From Zeus faber (Eukaryota; Chordata; Actinopteri; Zeiformes; Zeidae), in contig OY482847.1 in the NCBI GenBank assembly GCA_960531495.1, positions 6,246,885-6,310,884 on the forward strand: DNA of 64,000 nucleotides, in the 5' to 3' direction. Shown piece by piece: positions 23,848 to 35,010 of the stretch. The first letter of the stretch is position 1; every line of letters begins with the position of its first letter. The notes beneath the pieces were generated by a model. That model was not told where the DNA came from and ran no database searches. It saw nothing but the letters and a program-made list of their open reading frames with translations. Position numbers and translations under genes: made by a program.

Positions 23848-24155
23848 CAGTGAAGGAAAGTACTTTGTTACTGTACTTCAGTTAATTTTTTCTAGCATCT
23901 GTGACTTAATGTACTTAAGTAGGTTGCGGAGACATTCGGCTTTTACTCTCCTACATGTTCACAGCAGCAAATAACTACAGTTTACTACATTTCTTCTTCA
24001 GTTTAAAAAAACCTCATGTGCAAAAACGACAGTACGGTATTACTTTATGAAGTATAACTATCTAGACACTCGATTATGACTACTTTTACTTTTAAAACTT
24101 TGAGTACATTTAAGAGCAAGTACTCATATAACTTCACTTGGGTAGAAATGTAGAT
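23848..24155. mobile_element. Short hAT-type element, 'TTTACTTAAGTA' family, copy 2
   Basis: Left end CAGTGAAGGAAAGTACTTTG, internal TGTACTTAAGTAG and CTACTTTTACTTTTAAAACT, then GAGTACATTTAAGAGCAAGT. The same family as 22050-22349, eroded at the right end. Confidence 0.65.
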
Positions 24156-24945
24156 GTGTGGCTCTCACGTGAACACGGTGTCGAGCGTTTAATGACGACC
24201 TTTGTTTCCAAAGCGTCTCTTCACACTCGAGGTACCAGATGGCCGTTCATTAATACAACACATTAACACACACTCAGTGTATTTTCAAAGCTCTGACCGT
24301 CCCTTCAGTCACAAGGGTCCTCATTTAGGTACAAAAAAAACAAGGAGATGGGTTTTACTGCAGAGCTTCATGTTAGGCTGATTTTTCTATTGTCTGCTGA
24401 AGGGTTCTTGAAAAAAAATTGTAAAGATAAAAAAGCCGCGTGAACCGTTCGTCCCACATTTTTTTATTGTGCCCAAATTTATGCGCACATCTATTATTAT
24501 TATTATTTTTTTTTACAATTATTTTTCCTCTTGAAAGATGACCACTTTTATCGTGGTTTGTTTGTCCGCTGTTGTTCTCTCACTATGTTCATGTATTTTT
24601 TTTTCATAGTATCACTGTACAAGCCCTTTGCTCTTTTTTTCTCTTTCTTGTGCGGAATGTATAATATAAATAGCAAAAGCAAATAACTTTCAGAGGGTTA
24701 CATTTGAGTAAAGCATTTGATGTTCCCTGCCAAAGTGAGGTTGACTCCTGCAGCCAGTTAACTGAGCGGAGGTCTTTGGTTTTAGTGAAACAAATGGACG
24801 AGTGCTGCAGATCGAGGATGAATTGCAGCGATACATTATGCACATCGATTTTTATGAAATCCAACAGTTCCAAATGGAAGTGACCTTGTGTAGCGTTTGC
24901 TCGCTTTGATTTTATTGTCAGTATGTGGTGGTGCTCTTTTGATGT

Positions 24946-25001
24946 GGAGCACTTTGAGTTACATGTCGTCTGTTGTAACTCTGTAAAGGTGCAGTACAAA
25001 T
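24946..25001 (+). mobile_element. LINE 3' terminal tail
   Basis: GAGCACTTTGAGTTACATG then TGTAAAGGTGCAGTACAAAT is the classic end of several teleost LINE families, which finish in a short tandem repeat. Here the repeat is the long ATT array that follows directly. Confidence 0.6.
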
Positions 25002-25030
25002 AGGTTATTATTAGTAGTAGTAGTAGTAGG

Positions 25031-25083
<53 letters not shown>

Positions 25084-25119
25084 CATTGTTATCATTACTA
25101 TTATTATTATTATTATTAT

Positions 25120-25154
<35 letters not shown>

Positions 25155-25340
25155 ATAGTCGTAGTAGTAGTAGTACTAGTAGTAATAACAGCAGTATTAT
25201 TGGTAGTACTATTATTATTAGTAGTAGTATTAGAAGTATTATTATTATTAGTAGTAGTAGTAGTATTAGTAGCAGTATTCTTAGTATTATTATTCTTCTT
25301 CTTCTTCTTATTATTATTATTATTAGTAGTAGTATAAGTA

Positions 25341-25385
<45 letters not shown>

Positions 25386-25445
25386 TTCTTCTTCTTATTA
25401 TTGTTAGTAGTAGTAGTAGTATTAGTATTAGTAGTAGTAGTAGCA

Positions 25446-25686
25446 GTAAATGGTAAATGGATTGCATTTATACAGCGGTTTTCTAGTCTTACAATCACTG
25501 GAAGCTTGACAGTACACGCCTCACCTTCACCCATTCACACACTCATCCATACGTTGATGGCAGCGGCAGCCGTGCAAGGCACACACCAGCTCATTGAAAG
25601 CGGTCAAGGGTTCAGTGTCTTGCTCAAGGGCACCTTGACTCTGATTACTGGGTGATCTGCGCTACCTCCTACGCTGCCACCCTGTA
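25446..25686 (+). mobile_element. Dispersed teleost repeat (TAAATGGATTGCATTTATA type)
   Basis: It starts AAATGGTAAATGGATTGCA, continues TTTTCTAGTCTTACAATCAC, contains CACCCATTCACACACTCATC and GGGTTCAGTGTCTTGCTCAA, and ends near CGCTACCTCCTACGCTGCCA. This order matches a very common teleost repeat; its class (SINE or LINE tail) is unsure. It sits inside the trinucleotide array. Confidence 0.7.
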
Positions 25687-25740
25687 GCAGTATTATTAGT
25701 AGTAGTAGTAGTGGCAGTATTCTTATTATTAGTAGTAGTA

Positions 25741-25785
<45 letters not shown>

Positions 25786-25842
25786 TTTGTAGTAGTAGTA
25801 GTTGTAGTCGTATTAGTATTATTATTAGTAGCAGTAGTAGTA

Positions 25843-26227
25843 CAGTGGTGCCTCGACTTACGACTGTAATTGGTTCTATAAGAACGGTCGTATGTTAAAA
25901 CGGTCGAATGTCCAAGCAGTTTTTCCCCAATGAATGATGACATCATGCAGGCTGAAAATAAACAAAATACACAGAACAAACACAGTGAGTACGAAAAAAA
26001 TATCCATAAGCCACAAACTACATACACACACCATGTAGGTCGCCTGCTGACTGACTGCCGACTGACTGCCGACTGGCTGCCGACTGGCTGCCGACTGGCT
26101 GCCGACTGGCTGCCGACTGGCTGCTGATTGACTGCTGACCAGCCGCCGTCGCGCCAACCGCAAATCTTTTTGCAACTATCGCTACTGGTATCTTGGATTA
26201 GTTGTAAGTAGATGCGAGGTACCATTG
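25843..26227. mobile_element. Small TIR element (pogo/Tigger- or mariner-like MITE)
   Basis: The left end is CAGTGGTGCCTCGACTTACG. The right end, reverse-complemented, is CAATGGTACCTCGCATCTAC. The left flank ends in TA and the right flank begins with CA, so one copy of a TA target site may have mutated. No transposase. An 11-bp tandem array lies inside. Confidence 0.75.
26047..26140. repeat. 11-bp minisatellite inside the MITE
   Basis: About eight copies of GCCGACTGGCT, with variants GACTGACT and GCTGATTGACT at the edges. Confidence 0.93.
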
Positions 26228-26231
26228 CAGA

Positions 26232-26320
<89 letters not shown>

Positions 26321-26382
26321 TATTTTTTTTATAATTTTTTTTATTTTTATTATTATTATTATTATTATTAGTAGTAGTAGTA

Positions 26383-26422
<40 letters not shown>

Positions 26423-26579
26423 ATGTATAGTAGTATTGTTATTATTATTATTATTATTATTAGTGGTAGTAGTAGTAATAGTAGTAGTATTTTTAGTCAT
26501 AGTAGTATTAATAGTATTATAATTATTATTAGTAGTAGAATTAGTAGTAGTATTAGTATTATTATTATTGGAGGCAAAA

Positions 26580-29500
26580 CCAACCGTAGTACGTTCCAAA
26601 CCACATCTAAGCCTCTATTTATACAAAGGCTTAAACAGTTGGTCATTTAACGGCAGAAAAGACAAAACCATAATTCAAGTGTAGGTGTTCAACTCACACA
26701 CCTTTTCATTGAATGGAAACATTAACAACATAACAAACGTGGTGAGACAAACACCGGATGTGTTAAGTGCTTCTATAACCTTTGACCAACGGCTAAATAA
26801 ATAATATAGACGGTGAAATAAGGACACAGGAAGGTTCTCTGCCACAGTCTGATTTACTCTGCCCCCGTTCCACGGAACGCCACCGGGCCCTCACGCAGAA
26901 CCATTCGAGCGCAGGAGGGGGACGGCGAAGGTCGGGTCATTGGTCGGGACGAGGAGCAGCTCGTCGTCCGTGTGAACGCTCTGGCTGAGAGATTCAGTTT
27001 TAACATGCCCGGACGGATTCATCAACGCGGGGAACGGCAACCGTCCGGCTGACGGCTCCGGGCTCCTGCGGCGCTCCACATGCTTTCCTGGCTGAGAACC
27101 CTGGGCTGCCGACGCGGCTAGTACATGGCACATCATCATGTATTTGATGTACTCACAAAACAAAATGAATGGACCCCTTAGGGATATACAAATATTATTA
27201 CTACATAATACACATAACACAATAAGCTGGGGAGTGTCCTCAGTGGACATAACCGGAGCACAGGATTTGGTGCTGCAGCATCAGAACCTCCAGGAGAGCG
27301 TGACGGAGGATCCTCCGTTGTCGGACGCACAGCGATCGGCCACAAAATTAAAACCCCTCGAACAAATCCCGTTTCATAGAATCTCAGCTCGTTCCTGCCA
27401 GCCAATCAGGTGGTTTTTTTTTCGAAAATTCCGCCGACACGGCATTGGCCGCGAACCCGAGGAATGTATTCTGAGATGAGATTGAATGAGATTCAAGTAT
27501 TTTTGTTTGTGTTCGTCGTCATAAGAGATTCCAGTTGAAACCCTGGTAAATGCGCATTATTGTTTGATTCGAATAATTATCCAAAGGTTTTTTGGACCGC
27601 CAAGTCGGAGGGAGGGGGGGGGGTTTGCAGAGAAACTTTTTCTGCCTCCGCCCGACGCGGAGAAGAACCCGGCGAAGACGGCAGAAGTTAAAAAAATAAA
27701 AAATAAAAAAAGTGGCTTGTCGGCATTCCGTCGTATGCGACTCTCCTGGAGAGACGCACACGCTGGTCTTTCCTTTCAAAACGGGTTCGGGACGGTGGCC
27801 GTCCCCCAGAGCCGGTGACATCCCCAAGACGAGCGGCGGCCCTGATCCAGCACAGCACCACTGGCACAGCCGTCAGACCGGGTTGAGCGTGTTCAGTCGC
27901 CTCATCGCCGAAACGGGCAAAGGAATGAGATGCCGACGCTGTGCGGGCGGCCCGTAGCATGTGTCCTCACCGTTGTACGACGTTCTCCCTGGCGACGGCC
28001 ATTTTCCAAACCGTTCCCAAGTAGCCAGCGAGCAGACACTCCAAATCCATTACCTGTACTTGCACATCATGAATTCCTTTCAAAAATAATACGAGTTCCT
28101 TTTTTTTTTTTTTTTTTCAGTTTAATTCCATTTTATTTATTATTATTTATTTTTTTTACCTGTGCTGTAGAAATATCATATGAGTTCCATAAGTTTGCCT
28201 ACGTATTTTTTGAAATTTGAATTCCATGTGTTTCACCTGTTTGCCAGCCTCGGATTTGGAAAAATGCGGCCGTTTGTGAATCAATAGAACTCCTCCGCTC
28301 TTCCTGTCTGTTTGTTTTTTTTTTTCCTCCCAAGGCCGATGTCACGACCGATTTTCAGGCCGGAGTTTTCGGACTTCGTCCACGGGGGGTCCACCTTGAG
28401 CCGTCGACGGAGACCGCGGCAGAGGTCGTCCGGCGGGCGCGCGGGCACATTGTTCCTGGGCTTCCGCTGCTGTCGATTGACGTGACTCCTGCAGCGACGG
28501 CGGAGGGCGGAGCTCGTGAACCGCTCCCGGAAAAATTCCGCGTACGTTCAAAACGGCTCGAATCGAGCGCGTTTCGTGCTGAGTCAAACTGTGTTTGATT
28601 TGCGCTAAACGGCGTTTGTGTGGAAATCTCTGTGCCTTTGATGCGAACAAAGACTTTACGGCGCCTCGCTCACCAAAAAACACAGCGTGAAGGTTTTCGT
28701 GAAAAGATATCCCGTAGGCAGAAAACTCCATATTCAAAGCAAATAATAAGTGATTTTTGCAGTTGGTGGGAGGCTTGTTTTCCAGACGTTGCATCAGAGC
28801 CGTGAAGGATCTGGAAAAAGGACTAAATGCTAAAAAATAATTTGAGTTTTCCCGTTTTCCTCGATTCTAAGTAACCTGCTTTTGCCTTTCGCCTTTTAAC
28901 AAAATGACCGAAAATGCAGCTGGCTGACAAACAGAGCGGCGGTCATGACGATAAGCTGCTGCTGCCATGACACTAATGCTCTTTATAAGTCCCTGGGAAA
29001 CGCAGGTTTTGTTTTTTTCGAATTAAATATTTGACTTAAATACCTGAAGAAATTGTGCCGTCGATTGCATTAACTCTGCATTCCAGGGATCGCCCCCCAG
29101 GATGTTAAATATATGTAAACCCACGAGGGCGGTGTGAGATTCACGCAGGCTCCAGTTTAAAGTAACTCTTGAGTGCTTCCACGTCATCAATCATTATTCA
29201 CGCTGAAATGCACTCAGGTGATAGAGTGGAGCAATCCATTCTCTCTCTCTCGATCTGCAGTTGTCCCTTTATCTCTCTCTCTCTCCCTCCCCATCGCTCT
29301 CGATATCCCTTTCATTTTTTTTTTTTTTTTTTTTTTCCCGATTGCTAGCTCAGGAGAAAAAAAAAAGACGGTGATTGATGGCAAATCACTCCAAACTGAT
29401 TTAGAGAACTTTCCATTCATGACATGGAAATTGGTCTTTTCTCCTCGGCGTGCTCCGTCTTGGGCCAAACAGGCTCTGGCCAGTTCACTTGCTCGGGCCT

Positions 29501-29712
29501 GACAATAAAATGATGATTAATATTGGCCCGCATCAGCATCCAATTACATCTTCCTCCGGAGTCGGGGGCCACGGACGGCCCTGGGAACCAAACAGATACG
29601 TTTGGATGCTCGGTGGTTAACAATGATGCCGGTGCCATTGTGGATGAAACCAGATAATTTGTTCATTCATCAATCTGTCACATATTGACTCTGCGGACAT
29701 TCATTCATTCAT
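26580..29712. other. Unique noncoding sequence
   Basis: Moderately CpG-rich patches (26870-27080, 27600-27990, 28360-28560) alternate with A/T runs (T17 near 28100, T22 near 29317-29337). No family-level coding match and no clear transposon. Confidence 0.4.
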
Positions 29713-30371
29713 GTCATATTTGAACGCCTCTTTTGCAGTTTCTCGTGTCTCAGCGAAACGCCGCGATCACCGCCACCGTGAGCACAGCCGCCGTGAGCAT
29801 CGCCGCCGTGAGCACTGCCACTTTGACCAGCGCCACCGTGAGCAGCGTCACGGTGAGCACATGGCCCCGGCGTGACGGAAGTCTGGATCGTCATATTGTC
29901 ATATTTAAACGGCTCTTTTGCAGTTTCTCGTGTCTCAGCGAAATGCCACGATCACCGCCACCATGATCACCGCCACCGCGATCACCACTACCCTGAGCAC
30001 CGCCACCTTGAGCACCGCCACCTTGAGAACCGCCACCATGAGCGCCGCTTCTGTGAGCATTGCCACCTTGAGGGCCGCCACGATGAGCACGGCCACCGTG
30101 AGCACTGCCACCGTGAGCACGGCCACCGTGAGCACGGCCACCGTGAGCACGGCCACCGTGAGCACGGCCACCGTGAGCGCCGCCACCTTGAGGGCCGCCA
30201 CCGTGAGCACGGCCACCTTGAGGGCCGCCACCGTGAGCACGGCCACCGTGAGCACGGCCACCGTGAGCACGGCCACCATGAGCACCGCAACCTTGAGAAC
30301 CGCCGCCGTGAGCACCGCCGCCGTGAGCACCGCCGCCGTGAGCACCGCCGCCATGAGCAGCACCGCCTGAG
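29713..30371. repeat. 15-bp minisatellite with duplicated leader
   Basis: The array is built on a 15-bp unit, GCCACCGTGAGCACG, with variants (ACCTTGAGG, ACCATGAGC, GCCGTGAGCACC). Two leaders of about 60 bp, at 29713-29772 and 29896-29955, are near copies of each other (TCTTTTGCAGTTTCTCGTGT shared exactly) and each leads into array. Because the unit is a multiple of three without stops, long frames appear in most frames of both strands. I do not regard them as genes. Confidence 0.97.
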
Positions 30372-31112
30372 CACCTGTCCCGAACGGATGTCCGGATCGG
30401 GGGGCGTTATCTCCAAAACAATGCCGAGCCGCTCTCCGGCCGCTGATGTCTCTGTACTGTCCCTAAATCTGCTCTGTGGTGGGGGACGGTCTCGACGGCA
30501 GAGCGTTTTTTTTCCCCACCCGTGTTGTATAATGTTGACACATTCGTTTACGTCAAAATGACCTTCATTTTACTGCCGCGCTATAAAGTGGGGATCTAAT
30601 CACACGGCTTGTAAAATACCAGCGAGGCGTTATGGGATGCGGAGCGGCCGCAGATTTCGATTTTTATCAAAGGCCCTTTTTTTCCCCCCACCACGTCTTG
30701 ATCTATCCCAGTCTTTAGCTCAGGCTGTGATAGTCTGAAGCCGGTTGACAGAGAGAATTACGTTTGGGAGGGGGCTTCCTCCATAAGATCAACAGGAATA
30801 AAACAAACTTTGTTAAAGACGTTTTGTCGTCTTTATCTCACAAATCAAGCCCGTTTTTTTGTTTTTTTTTCCCTCCTTCCCTCGGAGCCAGAGCGATCTT
30901 CTGTTACTGCCTGTTGTTCCCAGTAACCGGGTTAGTTTCTACTGAGCGCCGATGGATCTTGACAATTGTTTTGCGGGAGCCCTTGGGAGACCCGACGAGC
31001 GGGCGCGGCCTTGAGCTGGTTTTATGTGATATGAGATGGATTTCACCAGTCGATCCACGTGGCCCGTCTGGGGGGGCCGGGGGACGCTCCGCTGCCGTGT
31101 TCCCCGCGCTCC
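30372..31112. other. Unique noncoding sequence
   Basis: No recognised element. T runs near 30508 and 30680. Confidence 0.4.
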
Positions 31113-31156
31113 CCTCCTCCTCCTCCTCCTCCTCCTCCTCCTCCTCCTCCTCCTCC
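31113..31156. repeat. (CTC)n microsatellite
   Basis: About 14 CTC units. Read in frame it gives a serine run (or glutamate on the minus strand). Confidence 0.96.
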
Positions 31157-31272
31157 GCCTCTTTCTTGTCCGTCACCGCGGGAATAAGCGTGATGAGAAC
31201 ACTGAAAGCGGGAAATTTGTCAATGTATCAAATATGTTCAGAGGCATCAGAGAGAGAAGTGCAATTACACAG

Positions 31273-31315
31273 CAGGGCAGGGCGGGGCGGGGCGGGGCTG
31301 GGCGGGGCGGCAGGG
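31273..31315. repeat. (GGGCG)n-like array
   Basis: About seven GGGCG/GGGCA/GGGCT units. Each resembles a GC box, and the array could form a G-quadruplex. Confidence 0.85.
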
Positions 31316-31884
31316 GAGAACATGTCTCTGAGGTGGCGCCGCGGAGAGGCAACCTTTGAGCGGAAAAACTTTTCCTTCCGCGCCAACTTTTCATCCTCCC
31401 CGTCGGGGGGTGTGTGTGTGTCGGGGGGGGTGGGGGGGTGGCATGGTGCCATTGTTTTCCCGAGCTCATGAATTCCTCACGTCGTTTTTTATCCATTTCT
31501 CATCCGAGGGGTTTGTTTTGTTTACCTTAAATAATATGCAAAACTGGCGCCCACGTGTTTTATTAATGGTATGTTGTAAATGATAGTCCTCACCATTATT
31601 TATAGATGCACGGCAAAGGTGTAATTATGTAGGCTCCTCATTAGAGCGGTTTCATCAGGTAAGTATATTTACTTCAAAACACTCCTCCTAAGTGGGTTTC
31701 ACAGTGCCCTGATCATTGTTTCAGCAGTGGCACAGATGGAAGCCCCAGAAGAACGAGCTGCACTGGAAAATCTAATTCCCAGATCCGGCATTCAAATCAG
31801 GTGCATTCCTTGGAGCCTAGAGGCGTGTTTGCTTTTCCTTGAAAAAACACATATATATGGTCATATAGAGATATCAGTTATTTC

Positions 31885-32035
31885 ATTCTTTTAATCATTT
31901 TATTATTATTCCTTGTAAATGCATTTACATTTGCTTTGTTTTTATTGTCACTCTGACGGCCTTCTTTCAAATGTAAAGCACTTTGAGTTACATGTGGTGT
32001 ACGCAACGTGCGGCAAAAATGAAGGTGATTACGAC
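31885..32035 (+). mobile_element. LINE 3'-tail-like fragment
   Basis: TTTTTATTGTCACTCTGACG then AATGTAAAGCACTTTGAGTT and ACATGTGGTGTACGCAACGT resembles the same LINE end as at 24946-25001, but without a following microsatellite. Confidence 0.45.
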
Positions 32036-32409
32036 CACAGTATAATTACTGTTATCTATTTTTCCCCGTTTTCCGTCAATGTCATCCCGTTGAAGGCGGC
32101 CGGGGACGACATGTGACCGTGTGTTTTGGAACCATGTATATTCCTTTCGGTCCGATGGGAAGTGACACTTGCCCGCAGCCTTCTCCGGGCTCCCCTGCAC
32201 GGACCGCATCCGCCCAGAAGAACACACAACAACACAGCCTCCCTCCAGAGACTCCTGGCAAGAACAACAACAACAGACAAACGCTGAAACCCAAAGAGAT
32301 TTTGTCCTTGAGAACAAGACGCTGTTTTCATTTGATTCCCTTCTTTGGCGTCGCATCATTGTTCATTTCACACGGATTCTTTTATTCTTTATTTATATTT
32401 ATTTTTTTT

Positions 32410-32558
32410 AACCTGCGCTGTCAGCGTCCTCGGCATGCGACACAGGGTATTTGTATGCCACTGCTTTCAAGACGGAGTTTATTTGCAAGTGGAGTTCAAA
32501 TGTTCAACCTGGAAAGCCACTCTTTGTTATCCATCAAGAACCGCTTACAATAACGTCC
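32410..32558 (+). repeat. ~150 bp dispersed repeat, copy 2
   Basis: Plus-strand partner of the minus-strand copy at 16631-16783. Homology starts at AACCTGCGCTGTCAGCG after a T-rich run and fades after the shared GTCC near 32558. The open frame common to both copies gives LTCAVS at the start and SRTA near the end. Differences are slightly enriched at third codon positions (11 of 24 by hand count over the in-frame part), too few to prove coding. Confidence 0.85.
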
Positions 32559-33199
32559 AGCCGTCCTTCATTAAAAAAATGATTAATAAAACCAAAAAAA
32601 GGGAAATACACAGTTTCAAAGACTCTTTTGGCATCTCTGCAGTCATTCTATTTTATTTCTTTTATTTTTTTGCATTGCATTGCATCAGGTATTTTGTGAC
32701 CCCAGTTCGCTTCATTTCAGACGGCAGATTTCCAGACGGTGTGACGATGAATGTGTGAGAAATTGTTTTCGAAACAGCACGGCAGGCAGCGTATGAAAGT
32801 GAGCCCACGCTGAGATGGTAAGACACATTCTGCTTTTTAGAGCTCTCTCGAGCGTTGCGAGTTATACTGCAGGCTCATTCTATGCCAGAATCCTCCATTG
32901 AACCGAGCGGACGGCCCTGTTGAGGATCCTCAAACCCGTCTGATAACTAGATAACTCGAGTACGGATTTGAATATGAAGAAAGTGTCAAAAGAGAGACGG
33001 AGAAGGGGCACTCCCTGGTTATTTGATCTTTGAGCCCGGTCAGTGTCTGGACATGCTAGGCTGCTTAAATAAAAATGAAATCTGTGCAACGTATTACGGA
33101 TCCAAACCGATGCAAAGCCCCCCGGCTCCTGTGTGTTTTAAAGCCCGTCATTGTGAGGCTTGAACGGTGATGTGAATTTTAATTTTTTGCCCAAGTCAA
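32559..33199. other. Unique noncoding sequence
   Basis: No recognised gene, RNA or transposon. Confidence 0.4.
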
Positions 33200-33640
33200 G
33201 TATTGCACTTTCATGTCCCACTTTTATCCTCTCATAACTCTCCTGCAGCTCAATCATCCCGGCGCCTGATTCCTTATTAGCATTGCCCTGCGATAACCTC
33301 CACCGTAATGGTTCACCAGTCAGCTTCTCAATTCAGCCGATTCTCATAATCACTCGCCTCCCGCCGCCCGGCTAATGCAGAGAGAGCTAAAGAGAAATCA
33401 GATAATAATCTTATCTTGCGCTTGATGTCTTGATGCCGGGGAAAAGTTCAGCCCGGCACTGAAGGGTTTTTGTCTTCGGGCTCATTATAATACATATTGT
33501 ACCTCCACATCTGAAAGTATGATCACTCTTTCTGCTCTCGCACGGGGAAACACACAAGTTATCTTATCAGCATCATTAGATTATCATTGACAGTGGTGCT
33601 GATCTAACCCTCGCATCGTGCGGCATGAATAATTCATGTA
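33200..33640. promoter_or_regulatory. Candidate conserved noncoding block with GATA-type sites
   Basis: Unique sequence with repeated TTATCT/AGATAA cores (CAGATAATAATCTTATCTT, AGTTATCTTATCAGCATC, AGATTATCATTGACAG) and TTAGCATT. No frame or transposon signal. Composition-based call only. Confidence 0.33.
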
Positions 33641-33796
33641 TAGTTCATCTGTTTTAGGTATAGGGACCTTTGCTCCGTTGAATTTTTACACGTGTTTCCG
33701 CCCGGGGAATGGGACGGAGCTTATTGATCTCTGATGAAGACGGTATGAAGTGCTGCATATGAATGGCAACAAGGAAAATAGATATAGATTAGCAGT

Positions 33797-33922
33797 ACAC
33801 GCGCGCACACAGACACACACACACACACTCACACACACACACACACACACAAGCGCGCACACACACACACACACACACACATACACACATACACACATAC
33901 ACACATACACACCAACACTCAC
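33797..33922. repeat. (CA)n microsatellite, interrupted
   Basis: CA units with CGCGCG islands, ending in a CACATA hexanucleotide subarray (about 33880-33912). Confidence 0.97.
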
Positions 33923-34062
33923 ATTTAATTGCAGTAGTGTCTTTATCAGAACACCATAAGTAATACATCATGTGTGACTGTTGGAGGGTTTTAGAGACTT
34001 AAAAACACTTCAATTTAACTAAGATCTAACCCCCCGATCAATTTTTATCCCTTAAATTGAAT

Positions 34063-34090
34063 TTTGTTCATTGAATTTTGTTCATTGAAT
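34063..34090. repeat. Short tandem TTGAATTTTGTTCA repeat
   Basis: Two and a half copies of a 14-bp unit lie in a very A+T-rich stretch (34000-34460) where nothing else is recognised. Confidence 0.85.
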
Positions 34091-34900
34091 TTTGTTTATT
34101 TTATTATTTTGTTATTATTATTATTTTTTTTTTATAAGAGTAGTGTAAACCTTTCAATTGCACAAAGAAACAAGGTATTTCCACAAACTGATTCAATGTC
34201 TAATAGATTTTTTTATTTTTATTTGGCAACAGTTGGCATTCATCCGACATTGGCTTGGAGGTTTTTTTTGGCTAAATTTGAATTTGTCTTTGATGAAATA
34301 ACAAACAAAATGTTGTCAATTTGAACTGTATGTGGTTAACCTTTTTCATTTGCATCATTTGTGTGCAATTGACTTGCTCTGTAATGTAAACTCTTATGTC
34401 TATGACCAATGTTTTAATATACTATGTTTTTTCCGTGTATTCCGCAGTTTGTCACTTTGTTTTAAAAGTGTCTCACACCTGAAGCATCATGAAGTTAGAG
34501 AACACACCACAATGAAAAGATTTGGCTGCGACAGCTAATAGCTAATAGCTATTAGCACCATGAATTGCTCATCCATTGCACCTGCTATCCGCGCCGTCTC
34601 AGAGTCCGGCGTCCAGCCACGAGGCTCATTTGCATAAAAAGAGGCCAATTTTGCGCCAAATGCATACATAAAACCTAATTAAAATATGCGCAAAAAGCAC
34701 CGACGCACCGACACGCTATTTGCCAGGCAGTGCAGCTAGCGGTGCATTTCAGAACCGGTGCTTTGAGAATTAGACAGCTGCTTTTTCTGGTATTTCTGCC
34801 AGTTTAGGAGGCCGCAAAATCCTTTTGTGAACTCGCCCCAGAGTTTGTTGGTTTATTGAAGATGAGAAGCATATTATAGAATGACATAATGAAGATAGGG

Positions 34901-34952
<52 letters not shown>

Positions 34953-34960
34953 GGTGATGG

Positions 34961-34995
<35 letters not shown>

Positions 34996-35010
34996 TTTAT
35001 GGTGATGATG
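34901..35010. repeat. (GAT)n microsatellite
   Basis: About 33 GAT units with GGT variants, just outside the lower-coordinate edge of the DIRS-type fossil. Confidence 0.97.

Larger units (their letters stand above)
25002..26575. repeat. Compound ATT/AGT (plus TTC) trinucleotide array with two insertions
   Basis: Trinucleotide blocks at 25002-25445, 25687-25842 and 26228-26575 switch between TTA, GTA and TTC units. They are separated by a dispersed repeat (25446-25686) and a small TIR element (25843-26227). One strand therefore shows poly-Asn, poly-Thr, poly-Leu and poly-Ile pseudo-frames. Confidence 0.97.

Noticed and set aside
24604-26599. Long Asn-, Thr-, Leu- and Ile-rich open frames (up to 287 codons)
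   Set aside because: They are translations of ATT/AGT trinucleotide arrays. The same happens at 23311-23974.
28100-28190. Possible third copy of the ~150 bp repeat (TTTTTTTTACCTGTGCTGT)
   Set aside because: Only about 15 bases after a T run match copies 1 and 2; the downstream sequence does not.
29872-30561. 229-codon His/Arg/Glu-rich frame and three other long frames in the same place
   Set aside because: A 15-bp unit free of stops opens most frames at once. No start context, domain or flanking exon supports any of them.
30764-31471. 235-codon frame with a serine run
   Set aside because: The serine run is a (CTC)n microsatellite, and the rest has no recognisable domain and biased composition.
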